DNA of 64,000 nt from Staphylococcus durrellii (GCF_015594545.1 NZ_JADIIO010000001.1:124001-188000); one strand, 5' to 3'; positions 35,175-43,873 are shown, counted from the stretch's first letter. Notes: generated by a model from the letters alone, not told the origin. A program made the numbers and translations.

Positions 35175-35369
35175 TTATCTATGCTTATCTGTTAATTGTA
35201 TAATGATTTCTTTTTGTTGCTTGAAATCAACGTTACTCAGCAGCTTATCAATAATTTGTTGCTTAGTTTCATGAATATGCATGTTTTTACTTATGCTACT
35301 TGGCATATTCATTGGTTTGTATGCTTCCCATTCTTCTAATTCTGAAAATAATTCGCGGCATGTTGTCAT
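35175..35369 (-). CDS. 64-aa protein under SAM riboswitch control
   Basis: 64 aa, starting MTTCRELFSELEEWEAYKPM. The start has a strong site, AAAAAAGGTGGTCATATT before ATG. No transmembrane segment, cysteine pair or known domain is visible; the C-terminal half looks helical and lysine/glutamine-rich. It is real in all likelihood: it follows a complete SAM-I riboswitch plus terminator and ends at a shared terminator. Expression should rise when S-adenosylmethionine falls, linking it to methionine or SAM balance. I do not recognise the family. It could be a small regulator or the shortened remains of a larger sulfur gene, though it does not look truncated. Confidence 0.75.
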   Translation of the reverse strand: MTTCRELFSELEEWEAYKPMNMPSSISKNMHIHETKQQIIDKLLSNVDFKQQKEIIIQLTDKHR

Positions 35370-35405
35370 AATATGACCACCTTTTTTATTTTTAACAAAT
35401 AAAAT

Positions 35406-35428
35406 AGCCCTTCTAGATCAGAAGAGCT
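35406..35428 (-). terminator. Riboswitch expression-platform terminator
   Basis: Read on the minus strand, AGCTCTTCT and AGAAGGGCT pair around GATCT and run into ATTTTATTT. It lies between the SAM-I aptamer and the 64-aa gene, where it would form when SAM is bound. Confidence 0.8.
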
Positions 35429-35435
35429 TCCACAC

Positions 35436-35546
35436 ATCTTCTCATCTTTCAGTTACAAATAACTGTTGGATTTAGCACATCGCCAAAAGGCTGTTGCCGG
35501 AGTTTCATAGGGCCAAGTCCCTCCACTCACTCTTAATAAGAGAACT
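35436..35546 (-). promoter_or_regulatory. SAM-I (S-box) riboswitch aptamer
   Basis: Read on the minus strand the core fits the S-box pattern in order: CTCTTATTAAGAG, GTGGAGGGACTTGGCCC, TATGAAACTCCGGCAAC, TGTGCTAAATCC, then AAAGATGAG closing the P1 stem with CTTAT. These are the conserved kink-turn and SAM-binding parts. The aptamer is followed by the terminator at 35406-35428 and the 64-aa gene. SAM binding should end transcription early. Confidence 0.9.
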
Positions 35547-35708
35547 ATTTTATTTAACTTTATAATAGCATATTTTTGTTGAAAGTACCATTTACATATC
35601 GATTAAAATGGATATGTGCACTATTATATAAAAACAGTGTAAAATATGAATAAATCAGTGGAGAGCGTAGTGATATAACTTATAAATCATTATTTAGGGG
35701 GTTTTTAT

Positions 35709-36247
35709 ATGCAAGTCGAAGTCATAACTCATAATCCACGCTGGAAAGATGAGTTTGAAAAGGAAGCGCAAAAGATAAAAGCTATACTATATATGATGAT
35801 TTATTATTGGAAATACATCACATCGGCAGTACTTCCGTAGTAGATTTAAAAGCAAAACCTGTCATTGATATTATGCCCATTGTCAGTGATATCAATGAAG
35901 TAGATAAATTCGATGACCAGATGCAAGAACTTGGTTATGAGCCACTTGGAGAAAATGGAATAGTAGGGCGACGCTTTTTTAGAAAAGATAATATGACTTC
36001 AGGCAAAAGGACGCATCATGTGCATATCTTTGATCAAAGTAGCCAGGATGAAATCATTAGACACTTAGCTTTTAAAGCATATTTAATTGCACACCCAGAT
36101 ATATCATGCCAATATGGCAATTTAAAATCAAGACTTGCTTTAGCGTATCCAAACGACATTGAGTCATACATGGATGGCAAAAATGACTTTATTAAAAATG
36201 CCGAAAAACAAGCAGTGGCTTGGTATAAAGCTAAGTCTAATGACTAA
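35709..36247 (+). pseudogene. GrpB-family protein gene, frameshifted
   Basis: The ATG at 35709 (TTAGGGGGTTTTTAT upstream) opens a GrpB-family (UPF0157, nucleotidyltransferase-like) frame, MQVEVITHNPRWKDEFEKEA, that fails at a stop near 35840. The rest of the protein (LEIHHIGSTSVVDLKAKPVIDIMPIV through AVAWYKAKSND) continues in another frame from about 35792 to 36247. Removing one TA from the TATATAT run at about 35788-35794 restores a continuous AILYDDLLLEIHHIGSTSV. The gene is therefore broken by a 2-base insertion, or the read is wrong there. Otherwise the length (about 179 aa) is normal for GrpB. Its function in the family is not established. Confidence 0.85.
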
Positions 36248-36316
36248 GCTATATAATAAAGAAAATGTTTTTCATGTGATACAATGAAATTAAAGTTACC
36301 GAGGGAGGCGACGCAT

Positions 36317-37261
36317 ATGTCTAAAAAGAAAGTATCAATTATTGGTGGCGGCAATACAGGTGCAACGCTTGCATTTATTGTTGCGCAACAAGAACTAGCT
36401 GATGTAGTTTTAATTGATAGGCCAGAAAGTGAAAATACGGCTAAAGGCAAGGCTTTAGATATCTTAGAAAGTAGCCCGATTTTTGGTTTTGATGTAAGTA
36501 TCAATGCTTCTGCAGATTATAAAGCAACCAAAGATTCGGATGTAGTTGTTATCACGGCAGGTGTTGCGAGAAAGCCTAACATGAGTAGAGACGATCTCGT
36601 ACAAACGAACGAACAAATAATGAAAGATGTTACGGAAAAAATTGTTAAATATTCTCCTGAATGTAAGATTATTGTCTTAACTAATCCTGTCGATGCAATG
36701 ACTTATACAGTATATAAAACATCTGGATTTCCCAAAGAACGCGTTATCGGTCAATCTGGCGTGTTAGATACTGCACGTTATCAAACGTTTATTGCTCAAG
36801 AATTAAACGTTTCTGTCAAAGATGTAAAAGGCCTTGTCTTAGGTGGACATGGCGATACGATGGTGCCACTTATTCATTCTACTAATGTGAATGGTGTTGC
36901 CGTAAGAAACCTTCTAGATAGTGACGTCATAGAAAAAATTGTCAAACGTACGAGAAAAGGTGGGGCAGAAATTGTAAACCTACTTGGCAATGGTTCAGCA
37001 TATTATGCGCCGGCTGCAGCACTCTACAGTATGATAGAAGCTATTATTAAAGATCAAAGACGCTTATTACCAGCAATTACACTATTAGAAGGGGAATATG
37101 GTTATAACGATATTTATTTAGGCGTGCCAACCATATTAGGCGCCAATGGAATAGAACAGATTGTGGAATTAGAGTTAGACGAGTATGAAAAAGAGCAATT
37201 ACAAGACTCAGCCGAATCAGTGATGAATGTTAAAAATGCTTTGAAATTTGAAAATAGCTAA
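36317..37261 (+). CDS. mdh: Malate dehydrogenase, LDH-like type
   Basis: 314 aa from ATG 36317, behind GAGGGAGGCGACGCAT; an in-frame extension to 36284 is not needed. NAD-binding [28 protein letters not shown] is at residues 7-34. [17 protein letters not shown] carries the arginine typical of malate rather than lactate specificity, and the catalytic histidine is in [20 protein letters not shown] is also conserved. It interconverts malate and oxaloacetate with NAD in the cytosol. It is monocistronic and ends at a strong terminator. LDH is the alternative, but the RKPxMSR loop supports Mdh. Confidence 0.92.
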   Translation: MSKKKVSIIGGGNTGATLAFIVAQQELADVVLIDRPESENTAKGKALDILESSPIFGFDVSINASADYKATKDSDVVVITAGVARKPNMSRDDLVQTNEQIMKDVTEKIVKYSPECKIIVLTNPVDAMTYTVYKTSGFPKERVIGQSGVLDTARYQTFIAQELNVSVKDVKGLVLGGHGDTMVPLIHSTNVNGVAVRNLLDSDVIEKIVKRTRKGGAEIVNLLGNGSAYYAPAAALYSMIEAIIKDQRRLLPAITLLEGEYGYNDIYLGVPTILGANGIEQIVELELDEYEKEQLQDSAESVMNVKNALKFENS

Positions 37262-37292
37262 AAGGAGACACTTAATCAAGTGTCTCCTTTTT
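37261..37292 (+). terminator. Terminator of mdh
   Basis: AAAGGAGACACTT pairs perfectly with AAGTGTCTCCTTT around AATC, followed by TT. It directly follows the mdh stop codon and overlaps the 3' end of the broken XRE gene on the other strand. Confidence 0.88.
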
Positions 37293-37640
37293 ATGTTGAT
37301 AAGTAGATCTTATTGGAAAGTTAACGATTTGGGCGAAGATACCGTAAAAGAAACCGCCAAGCGGGAAGATAAGCCACCAATATCCCGCAAAAAAGTCTCC
37401 CATAGTTCGTCCTTTTTTTCATGTTTGTTTATTTTGCCGTCCAAAATTTGTTGTTTAAATGCACTATCTCCCTTAACTAAATGGTCCAACGACATATCAA
37501 ATAAATCACTCATAGCAACGAGGATATCTAAAGGAGGATAGTTCGTCTCGCTTTCCCATTTTGAAATGCTTTGTCTTGAAACGTGTCATTTTTCGGCTAG
37601 TTCTTCCTGTGACCAATGATAAAATTCACGATAGTATTAG
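37272..37640 (-). pseudogene. Broken XRE-family regulator with C-terminal membrane segment
   Basis: Read on the minus strand, the fragments YYREFYHWSQEELAEK, HVSRQSISKWESETNYPPLDILVAMSDLF and DMSLDHLVKGDSAFKQQIL form a typical staphylococcal XRE regulator, but an in-frame TGA separates EK from HVSRQ, where a leucine codon is expected. A TAA lies before YYREFY. Beyond KHEKKDELWETF the frame changes: FAGYWWLIFPLGGFFYGIFAQIVNF, a membrane helix, continues in another frame to a TAA at 37272. At least three lesions are therefore present. The original protein was a helix-turn-helix sensor with a membrane tail. The exact 5' end is uncertain. Confidence 0.8.
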
Positions 37641-37713
37641 TTGAAATGCCCGCAAACAGAAGTTGCAACGTACTTTTTTAAACTGACAGGTAGTCTAACC
37701 CGTTTGGAATAAA

Positions 37714-37745
37714 CAAAAAACACAGTGACCGTTAAGCCACTGTGT
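37714..37745 (-). terminator. Terminator of the MFS gene
   Basis: CACAGTG and CACTGTG pair around a 10-base loop. On the minus strand the hairpin runs into TTTTTTG. Confidence 0.8.
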
Positions 37746-37756
37746 AATTAAATGCA

Positions 37757-39154
37757 TTAAACTTTTTCGATATATTGATCTTCGTATTCTAAATCCCTGC
37801 CAACAGGTTCCCACTTAATAAGTTTAGTAATGATTAAACCTAAAATAGGGAACGTGGCGATGATTAACATTGTTTTGTTTAATCCAAAACTTGCTAAAAT
37901 AATTGGGAAGACAAACGTACCAAACATACTACCGAAACGGCTGATTGATTCTACAAAGCCTGTCCCTTTACCGCGTAAGATTGTTGGATATGATAGAGCT
38001 GCAATGGCTTTACCTTGTGTACCTGGTCCGCCAGAATGACCGAAAAGGAATAATGCTACCATAAAGGCGATAAGCCAGGTGTAAGTGTGACCATAAAATA
38101 GGCCTATAACAATCATCGTAAATGCGACGATACTGAATCCAGTAATCGTTAATTTACGTGCACCGAATTTAGTCGTTAACAGTGCACCAGTCAGTCCTCC
38201 AATAATACCAGCAACGTTAATTAAGGCTGTACCTGAAAGTGATTCAATCTTATTATTACCAATGACATATGCAGCAATTAATGGGATATATAAACCAATC
38301 GCATAATACTGCATCCCTTGTAATGTAGCAATCGAAGTAGCAAGTATCGTTCTTTTACGGTAACGTTTATTGAACAGCGTACGTAAAGGATGTTTTACGT
38401 CTGTTCGACGAAATTCTTCATTCTCACCTTTATAAGGTTCAATATTAACGTTAATGTTATAGTTTTTTTCTAATTCGCGGCTTGCTTTAACCAATGTTTT
38501 GTTTTTCATAGACCAAGTTGGACTTTCGCTTAAATAAAATAGTCGTAGTACTAAGATAATTGTAGCGAAGACAGCGCCTAAACCTACTGTATAACGCCAT
38601 AAAAGTGTGCCTGTACCTAAAGCGTAAAATAGCATAACAAGTAACGCAGATGATACTACTGCAATATACCATACAACTTGCCAATAGTTTACGTTACGTC
38701 CTTTATCTTTTTGGTTACTGATTTCAGCCACGAATGTAAATGCAACTGGACTATCCATACCAATCGCAAAACCCATTAATAATCTAAAACAGAGTAAGAT
38801 AGCAGGTGTAGGTGATAATGCGGCACCTAAAGAACCGATAATGAGTGAAATTAATGACACGGATAAAATAAGTTTACGGCCTAACTTATCCGCAAAAAAT
38901 CCTCCAATGGCAGCCCCAAAGAATGCACCGAATGGCATTGCTGTCATGACAAAAGATAAGTAACTTGGTGATAGTTTAAATTCTGAAGTTAATTGATCAG
39001 TTGCAGTACCGAGAATTGTTAAATCATAAGCATCTAAAAAGATAGTGCCCAGTACGATAATTAACAATAAAGCGGTACGTTTTTGATTTTTTTGCCCATT
39101 TACATAATCAATAATATCCTGCTTCGTATGTATTGTGATAGCTTGTGCAGACAT
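37757..39154 (-). CDS. MFS transporter, sugar porter-like
   Basis: 465 aa from ATG 39154 (GGGGGGAAGGCTT before it); the five-codon longer frame is less likely. About 12 membrane segments. Family motifs: GGFFADKLGRKLILSVSLI after helix 2, FRLLMGFAIGMDSPVAFTFVAEISNQKDKGRNVNY, YLSESPTWSMK after helix 6. A hydrophilic loop lies between helices 6 and 7. The N-terminus MSAQAITIHTKQDIIDYVNGQKNQK is cytosolic. The carrier resembles the one at 27133-28482 but lacks neighbouring catabolic genes. Divergent transcription from the GlpQ-like gene hints at, but does not prove, a link. Substrate is unknown. Confidence 0.83.
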   Translation of the reverse strand: MSAQAITIHTKQDIIDYVNGQKNQKRTALLLIIVLGTIFLDAYDLTILGTATDQLTSEFKLSPSYLSFVMTAMPFGAFFGAAIGGFFADKLGRKLILSVSLISLIIGSLGAALSPTPAILLCFRLLMGFAIGMDSPVAFTFVAEISNQKDKGRNVNYWQVVWYIAVVSSALLVMLFYALGTGTLLWRYTVGLGAVFATIILVLRLFYLSESPTWSMKNKTLVKASRELEKNYNINVNIEPYKGENEEFRRTDVKHPLRTLFNKRYRKRTILATSIATLQGMQYYAIGLYIPLIAAYVIGNNKIESLSGTALINVAGIIGGLTGALLTTKFGARKLTITGFSIVAFTMIVIGLFYGHTYTWLIAFMVALFLFGHSGGPGTQGKAIAALSYPTILRGKGTGFVESISRFGSMFGTFVFPIILASFGLNKTMLIIATFPILGLIITKLIKWEPVGRDLEYEDQYIEKV

Positions 39155-39320
39155 AAGCCTTCCCCCCAAAAAAATAAAACATATGTACTTCTGAATGGAA
39201 TCAATAAAGCATTCATGTGATAATACAATTGTGTTGATTCAGAGAAGAGTTGATGAAAATATACTCTGAGCATAGCATAATTATGTATGAAAAAACATGA
39301 CTTAATTAAGGAGTGAAATT

Positions 39321-40067
39321 ATGTTTACTGTCTATGGACATAGAGGCTTGCCAAGTCAAGCTCCAGAGAATACCATAGCATCATTTAAATCTGCTTCAAA
39401 AGCGAAAGACGTTAACTGGATTGAATTAGACGTTACGATTACTGATGACGAACAACTCGTTATTATTCATGACGATTACTTAGATCGTACGACGAATATG
39501 ACGGGAGAGGTTACGCGCTTTAATTACAGCGATATTAAATCGGCTTCAGCAGGCGCATGGTACGGTAAGGAATTTAAACATGAACATTTACCTACATTTG
39601 ATGATGTGATTAATTTCGCCAATGACTATAACATGAACTTAAATGTAGAATTAAAAGGCGTTACAGGACCAAAAGGTACAGCATTATCAAAAAGCATGGT
39701 ACAACAAGTGAGCGATAAGTTAGCAAACTTAAAGCACGACCAACAAATCCTTATTTCAAGCTTTAATGTAATGTTGGTAAAATTAGCCGAAGAACTTATG
39801 CCACAATTCAAACGAGCAGTCATATTTAAGGCAGCGGCATTTGAAGAAGATTGGCGTACGATATTAAACTTCTGCAATTCAAAAACCGTAAACATCGAAG
39901 ATAAATCACTCACAGAAGCAAAAGTTAAAGCAATCAAAGAAGCTGGCTACGAACTTAACGTATGGACCGTAAACAAAGCCATGCGTGCGAACCAACTAGC
40001 TAATTGGGGCGTAGACGGCGTCTTCACAGACAACGCAGACAAATTGAGTCATTTACAAGAAGCGTGA
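39321..40067 (+). CDS. Glycerophosphodiester phosphodiesterase (GlpQ/UgpQ-like)
   Basis: 248 aa, cytosolic length (no signal peptide). The catalytic pattern is complete: GHRGLPSQAPENTIASF at residues 6-22 (HRG...PENT), WIELDVTITDDEQLVIIHDDYLDRTTN with the acid pair and second histidine, and the C-terminal NVWTVNKAMRANQLANWGVDGVFTDNAD. Such enzymes split glycerophosphodiesters into glycerol 3-phosphate and an alcohol. AATTAAGGAGTGAAATT precedes ATG. The gene is monocistronic and ends at a bidirectional terminator. Teichoic acid or phospholipid-derived diesters are possible substrates. Confidence 0.92.
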   Translation: MFTVYGHRGLPSQAPENTIASFKSASKAKDVNWIELDVTITDDEQLVIIHDDYLDRTTNMTGEVTRFNYSDIKSASAGAWYGKEFKHEHLPTFDDVINFANDYNMNLNVELKGVTGPKGTALSKSMVQQVSDKLANLKHDQQILISSFNVMLVKLAEELMPQFKRAVIFKAAAFEEDWRTILNFCNSKTVNIEDKSLTEAKVKAIKEAGYELNVWTVNKAMRANQLANWGVDGVFTDNADKLSHLQEA

Positions 40068-40074
40068 GAAGTTT

Positions 40075-40115
40075 AAAGATTCCCGCATCAAAATTTTATG
40101 ATGCGGGAATCTTTT
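40075..40115. terminator. Bidirectional terminator
   Basis: AAAGATTCCCGCATCA pairs with TGATGCGGGAATCTTT around a short AT loop, between two convergent genes. T-rich tails occur on both strands. Confidence 0.9.
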
Positions 40116-40123
40116 ATCTCTAA

Positions 40124-40897
40124 TCAACGTTTATCGACTGAGTTTATAGCATCTATAAGTGCGTATCTGAAGTTGTTTTTTTCTAATGCGCTCGTAGCTT
40201 TAATGGTGCTCCCCCCGGGAGAAGTTACTTGGTCTTTGAGCGCGCCAGGGTGTTGTCCTGTTTTTTGAGCCAATTGTGCGACGCCAATTATCATTTCTAG
40301 TATCACTTCATAAGAAAGATTTCTATCCATACCATTTAGTACGGCACCGTCAGACAGAGCTTCTACAAAGACATCGACAATGGCAGGACCACATCCAGAC
40401 ATTGTACTAAAAATATCTAATTCACTTTCTTTAACTTCTACCAGCTTACCTAAACAGCCAAATACGTCCTTAATCATTTTATTATTTTGATGTAGTTGAT
40501 TATGTGCGTATCCAATAATACCTTTATTTATTTCGACGACGACATTCGGTAATAGGCTGACGATAGGTTGCTGTTTAGAAAATACACGTTCCATATCAGC
40601 AATAGATAATGAGGGTACTATTGAAACTATCATAGTATCTTCATTCGCTACGCTACTTAAGTTGTCGAGAACTTCTCTAACTGCAGCTTCATTTACGATT
40701 AAAAGTATCATGTCACAGTGTGTAAAATCATCATAATGGTGAACGAGTGTCGCGCCTACTTCTAACGACAGGTTTTTAGCCTTATCACTGTTACCTGATT
40801 TAATATAAACATCTTGCATATTTATGTTATTCGAATTATAAAGACCTTTTACTAAAGCACTGCCCATATGTCCTGAACCAATAATACCTAATTTCAC
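40124..40897 (-). CDS. Pyrroline-5-carboxylate reductase-family protein (ProC/ComER-like)
   Basis: 257 aa from GTG 40897, chosen because AAAGGGG lies eight bases before it; an upstream GTG (40906) overlaps that site. The N-terminal NAD(P) fold is LGIIGSGHMGSALVKGLY. The C-terminal domain matches P5C reductase: MSGCGPAIVDVFVEALSDGAVLNGM and GQHPGALKDQVTSPGGSTIKATSALEKNNFRYALIDAI. True ProC proteins usually have GSGPAY; here it is GCGPAI, so this may be a paralogue (ComER-like) and not the main proline enzyme. It would reduce pyrroline-5-carboxylate to proline if it is ProC. Confidence 0.8.
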   Translation of the reverse strand: MKLGIIGSGHMGSALVKGLYNSNNINMQDVYIKSGNSDKAKNLSLEVGATLVHHYDDFTHCDMILLIVNEAAVREVLDNLSSVANEDTMIVSIVPSLSIADMERVFSKQQPIVSLLPNVVVEINKGIIGYAHNQLHQNNKMIKDVFGCLGKLVEVKESELDIFSTMSGCGPAIVDVFVEALSDGAVLNGMDRNLSYEVILEMIIGVAQLAQKTGQHPGALKDQVTSPGGSTIKATSALEKNNFRYALIDAINSVDKR

Positions 40898-41105
40898 CTT
40901 TAGCACCCCTTTGAAAATATTTACACCATAACATTATATATTTAAGTTAATATTCCCTTGAACACGGTGTGGAAAACCAGAGCGCTATAGCATCAAATAT
41001 TTAGCGTTTGAAAGCAATTTACTTAACCTAAATATATAAATATAGGATAATGAAAGCGCTATATAAATAATGCTAATTTACGTAAATTAGTGAAAGGGGT
41101 TCAGC

Positions 41106-41846
41106 ATGAGACATCAAGGTAGAAATGATTTTACGTTAAGGTTGCTTGAAGCGGTGAATATTCAAGAAGGTATGCGCGTACTTGACGTAGGCTGCGCGAC
41201 TGGTGAAGTAACGCATTTGTTATCAGAAATTGTTGGCGTTTCGGGTGAAGTGATCGGCGTAGATATGAATGAGCAGTTGCTTGATATAGCAAAAGCTAAT
41301 AATAATGCAGACAATATAGAATATATTAATAGTGATGTGTACCAATTACCTGATGAACTAGAGCCATTTGATGTGATTGTAGGTAGACGAATATTAATGT
41401 ATCTTCCTGAAGCAAAAGCATGTTTACAAAACTTAAAAAGATTTTTAAAACCTGGCGGCATACTATGTTTCCAAGAAAGTGACGCAATTAATGGAGGTGC
41501 TGGTGCGCATCAATTGCCGTTACATCAACAAGCTATTCAACGTATTTGGGATACGGTAGCGGCGGAAGGTGGAGATATTCATATAGGGCAGAAATTGTAT
41601 ATGATGTATCTTAATATTGGGATTCCTCAACCACAAGTAATTGCAGAAGCACTTATTCAAACGTCTGACGATAACGATCTTCAATGGTTAACAGAAATGA
41701 TGGAAACAAGAATGAAACAAAATGAAATTGTAAATCAAGATTTTTCATTGGAAACATTTAAAGCTAACATGTCTCACGAAGCCCAAGAAGCCCAGGCAGC
41801 ATTTATACGTGATATGGCTTTCGGCGTGTGGGGAAGAAAAGAATGA
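41106..41846 (+). CDS. Class I SAM-dependent methyltransferase
   Basis: 246 aa. The methyltransferase core is clear: motif I VLDVGCATGEVTHLL at residues 24-38, an acidic strand end VIGVDMNEQLLDIA, and DVIVGRRILMYLPEAKACLQNLKRFLKPGGILCFQES (motifs II and III). GAAAGGGGTTCAGC precedes ATG. The target is not known. The gene stands alone. Upstream, AATGAAAGCGCTATAT (about 41049-41064) vaguely resembles a cre site but with at least two mismatches. The gap 41847-42095 after it holds no recognisable gene; CACTTG and CAAGTG arms occur around 41895-41924. Confidence 0.85.
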   Translation: MRHQGRNDFTLRLLEAVNIQEGMRVLDVGCATGEVTHLLSEIVGVSGEVIGVDMNEQLLDIAKANNNADNIEYINSDVYQLPDELEPFDVIVGRRILMYLPEAKACLQNLKRFLKPGGILCFQESDAINGGAGAHQLPLHQQAIQRIWDTVAAEGGDIHIGQKLYMMYLNIGIPQPQVIAEALIQTSDDNDLQWLTEMMETRMKQNEIVNQDFSLETFKANMSHEAQEAQAAFIRDMAFGVWGRKE

Positions 41847-42096
41847 TTATTCAAATTATGTAAATGAGATTACTTAATTCACTAAAAATTTAAGCACTTG
41901 CATACTTGTCATGCCTTTCAAGTGAGGGATTACTTTAATATATGAAAAAGAACAATTTATGCTAATTCTCAATATTAATAAATTATAATTGCATATAATA
42001 AGTATTGCTTATACATTGATATTTAATCGGAAAATATATTTTATGCTTATAGTTTTATATTATTTTCTCTGTTACAATTAATTAATACTTAATTGT

Positions 42097-42110
42097 AAGC
42101 GCTTTAATAA
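42097..42110. promoter_or_regulatory. cre-like CcpA site before the citrate transporter
   Basis: TGTAAGCGCTTTAA fits the cre consensus TGWNANCGNTNWCA with one mismatch. It ends 16 bases before the CitMHS start codon, within the likely promoter/leader, so carbon catabolite repression is inferred. Confidence 0.6.
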
Positions 42111-42126
42111 ACTAAGGGGGATGTTT

Positions 42127-43497
42127 ATGCAAGATGATAGTATTTGGCTTACGATAGTGGGCCTAGTTATAATTATTTCAATTGTGGGGTTGTTAATCGC
42201 TAAACGTATTAGTCCTGTTGTGGGTATGATTTTAATACCTAGTATTGGGGCGCTCGTATTAGGGCATAGTATTGGCGATTTAGTTAAATATTTTAATAGT
42301 GGTTTGGATCAAGTTATGAGCGTAGTAATTATGTTTATTTTCGCCATCATATTCTTTGGCTTAATGACTGACGCTGGCTTATTTAAGCCATTAGTTAAAA
42401 GGTTAATATTAGTTACAAGAGGGAACGTTGTGATTGTTTGTATTATGACGGCGCTTATCGGAACTATCATTCAGCTTGATGGTGCAGGCGCGACGACATT
42501 CTTACTATCAATACCAGCTTTACTACCATTATATAAAGCACTGAACATGAATCGGTATTTACTTATCTTGTTATTAGGTTTAAGTGCTTCAGTAATGAAC
42601 ATGGTGCCTTGGGGCGGACCAATGGCTCGTACAGCATCAGTTTTAAATGTGAAAAATGTTAATGAATTATGGTATGGCGTGATACCAGTACAAATTGTTG
42701 GTGTATTTCTAGTGCTAATTTTTGCTGTATATTTAGGTTTAAGAGAAAAAAGAAGAATCAACCGAGCAGTGATAAATGGAGAAATAGAAGATACACAACA
42801 CGTCGATGTACATAAATTAGTAGAAGTGTATGAACGTGATCAAGAGGTTAAATTTCCAGTGCGTGGCACAGTAGTAAAACATCCTTGGATTAATTGGATT
42901 AACGTTATTTTAACTTTAGTTATCATCGTTATGATGTTAGTAAATGTCGCACCACCAGAATTTGCATTTATGATTGGTGTGGCAATTGCACTAATTATTA
43001 ACTTCCCAAATGTCGACGAGCAAATGAGTCGACTCAAAGCACACGCGCCTAATGCGTTGATGATGGCCGCAGTCATTATTGCGGCTGGGATGTTTTTAGG
43101 CGTGCTAAATGAAACTGGCATGTTGAAAGCAATTGCACTTAACTTTATCCATATTATTCCGAATGGAGTTGGACCATACTTACACATCATCGTTGGTATA
43201 TTTGGGGTTCCACTAGACTTATTAACAAGTACGGATGCTTATTATTTCGCAATCTTACCTATTGTGGAACAAACTGCAGGTCAATTCCATGTGCCATCAG
43301 TTTCCACAGCATATTCTATGTTAATAGGAAATATTATCGGTACTTTCGTCAGCCCTTTCTCGCCAGCATTATGGTTAGCAATTGGTTTAGCAGAAGCAAA
43401 CATGGGAACATATATTAAATATGCATTCTTCTGGATATGGGGCTTCGCAATCGTTATGTTACTCATTGCGTTATTAATGGGAGTTGTAACGGTTTAA
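42127..43497 (+). CDS. CitMHS-family citrate:cation symporter
   Basis: 456 aa from ATG 42127; ATG 42121 abuts the AAGGGGG ribosome site and is rejected. About 11-12 hydrophobic segments. Motifs fit CitM/CitH: SPVVGMILIPSIGALVLGHSI, FGLMTDAGLFKPLVKRLI, QLDGAGATTFLLSIPALLPLY, VPWGGPMARTASVL and GVPLDLLTSTDAYYFAILPIVEQTA. The family imports citrate complexed to Mg2+ or Ca2+ with protons. The gene is single and has a cre-like element upstream, as expected for citrate uptake repressed by glucose. The region 43498-43590 after it has a weak hairpin (CTGGTACAG / TTGTATCAG). Confidence 0.88.
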   Translation: MQDDSIWLTIVGLVIIISIVGLLIAKRISPVVGMILIPSIGALVLGHSIGDLVKYFNSGLDQVMSVVIMFIFAIIFFGLMTDAGLFKPLVKRLILVTRGNVVIVCIMTALIGTIIQLDGAGATTFLLSIPALLPLYKALNMNRYLLILLLGLSASVMNMVPWGGPMARTASVLNVKNVNELWYGVIPVQIVGVFLVLIFAVYLGLREKRRINRAVINGEIEDTQHVDVHKLVEVYERDQEVKFPVRGTVVKHPWINWINVILTLVIIVMMLVNVAPPEFAFMIGVAIALIINFPNVDEQMSRLKAHAPNALMMAAVIIAAGMFLGVLNETGMLKAIALNFIHIIPNGVGPYLHIIVGIFGVPLDLLTSTDAYYFAILPIVEQTAGQFHVPSVSTAYSMLIGNIIGTFVSPFSPALWLAIGLAEANMGTYIKYAFFWIWGFAIVMLLIALLMGVVTV

Positions 43498-43593
43498 AAT
43501 GAACTGATTCACAAATTTTATAATTATCAAAGACTGGTACAGTATACATGGGTATGTTGTATCAGTTTTTTTGAATAAATCAAAGACTGGTAA

Positions 43594-43746
43594 ATGTTGA
43601 TATTTTATATTGCATTCAGTATTCATAAAATCAATGGCGATAAGGTCTGTTTTGATATTACAGGAAGAGTAAAAACTAAAGAATACCGTCGAAATACGAT
43701 ATTAGAAGATATTTATAGTTTGGATAGTGTTCATATAGTAACTTAA
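43594..43746 (+). other. 50-codon frame, probable gene fragment
   Basis: A frame from ATG 43594 to TAA 43746 encodes MLIFYIAFSIHKINGDKVCF followed by DITGRVKTKEYRRNTILEDI and a short tail. The composition looks protein-like, but no ribosome site precedes the ATG and no family is recognised. It may be the 3' remnant of a lost gene. It lies between the CitMHS gene and a GC-rich hairpin. Confidence 0.3.
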
Positions 43747-43757
43747 TCATTTTGTAA

Positions 43758-43791
43758 AGCCCCCTCACTAATCTAGAGTAATGAGGGGGCT
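43758..43791. terminator. GC-rich hairpin
   Basis: AGCCCCCTCA pairs perfectly with TGAGGGGGCT around a 14-base loop. No good T-run follows on the plus strand; TTTACAAAA follows on the minus strand. It may be a terminator or a structured RNA end. Confidence 0.5.
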
Positions 43792-43829
43792 GCCGATTTA
43801 TAATGCAGGATAAATTGTTAGATGTTAAT

Positions 43830-43866
43830 CAAAAAAAGCGTAACAGACATCATGTCTGTTACGCTT
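43830..43866 (-). terminator. Strong terminator of the 33-aa gene
   Basis: AGCGTAACAGACAT and ATGTCTGTTACGCT form a 14-base stem around one base. On the minus strand it runs into seven T residues, 8 bases past the stop of the small gene. Confidence 0.88.
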
Positions 43867-43873
43867 CGTCATA

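Noticed and set aside
36317..37261. Assignment as L-lactate dehydrogenase
   Set aside because: The substrate loop has RKPNMSRDD, the malate type, and the length and motifs fit LDH-like Mdh.
37248..37541. 97-codon plus-strand frame after mdh
   Set aside because: It overlaps the mdh end and terminator and is antisense to the broken XRE gene, which explains the sequence better.
41049..41064. cre-like sequence before the methyltransferase gene
   Set aside because: Two or more mismatches at conserved positions and no metabolic reason for CcpA control.
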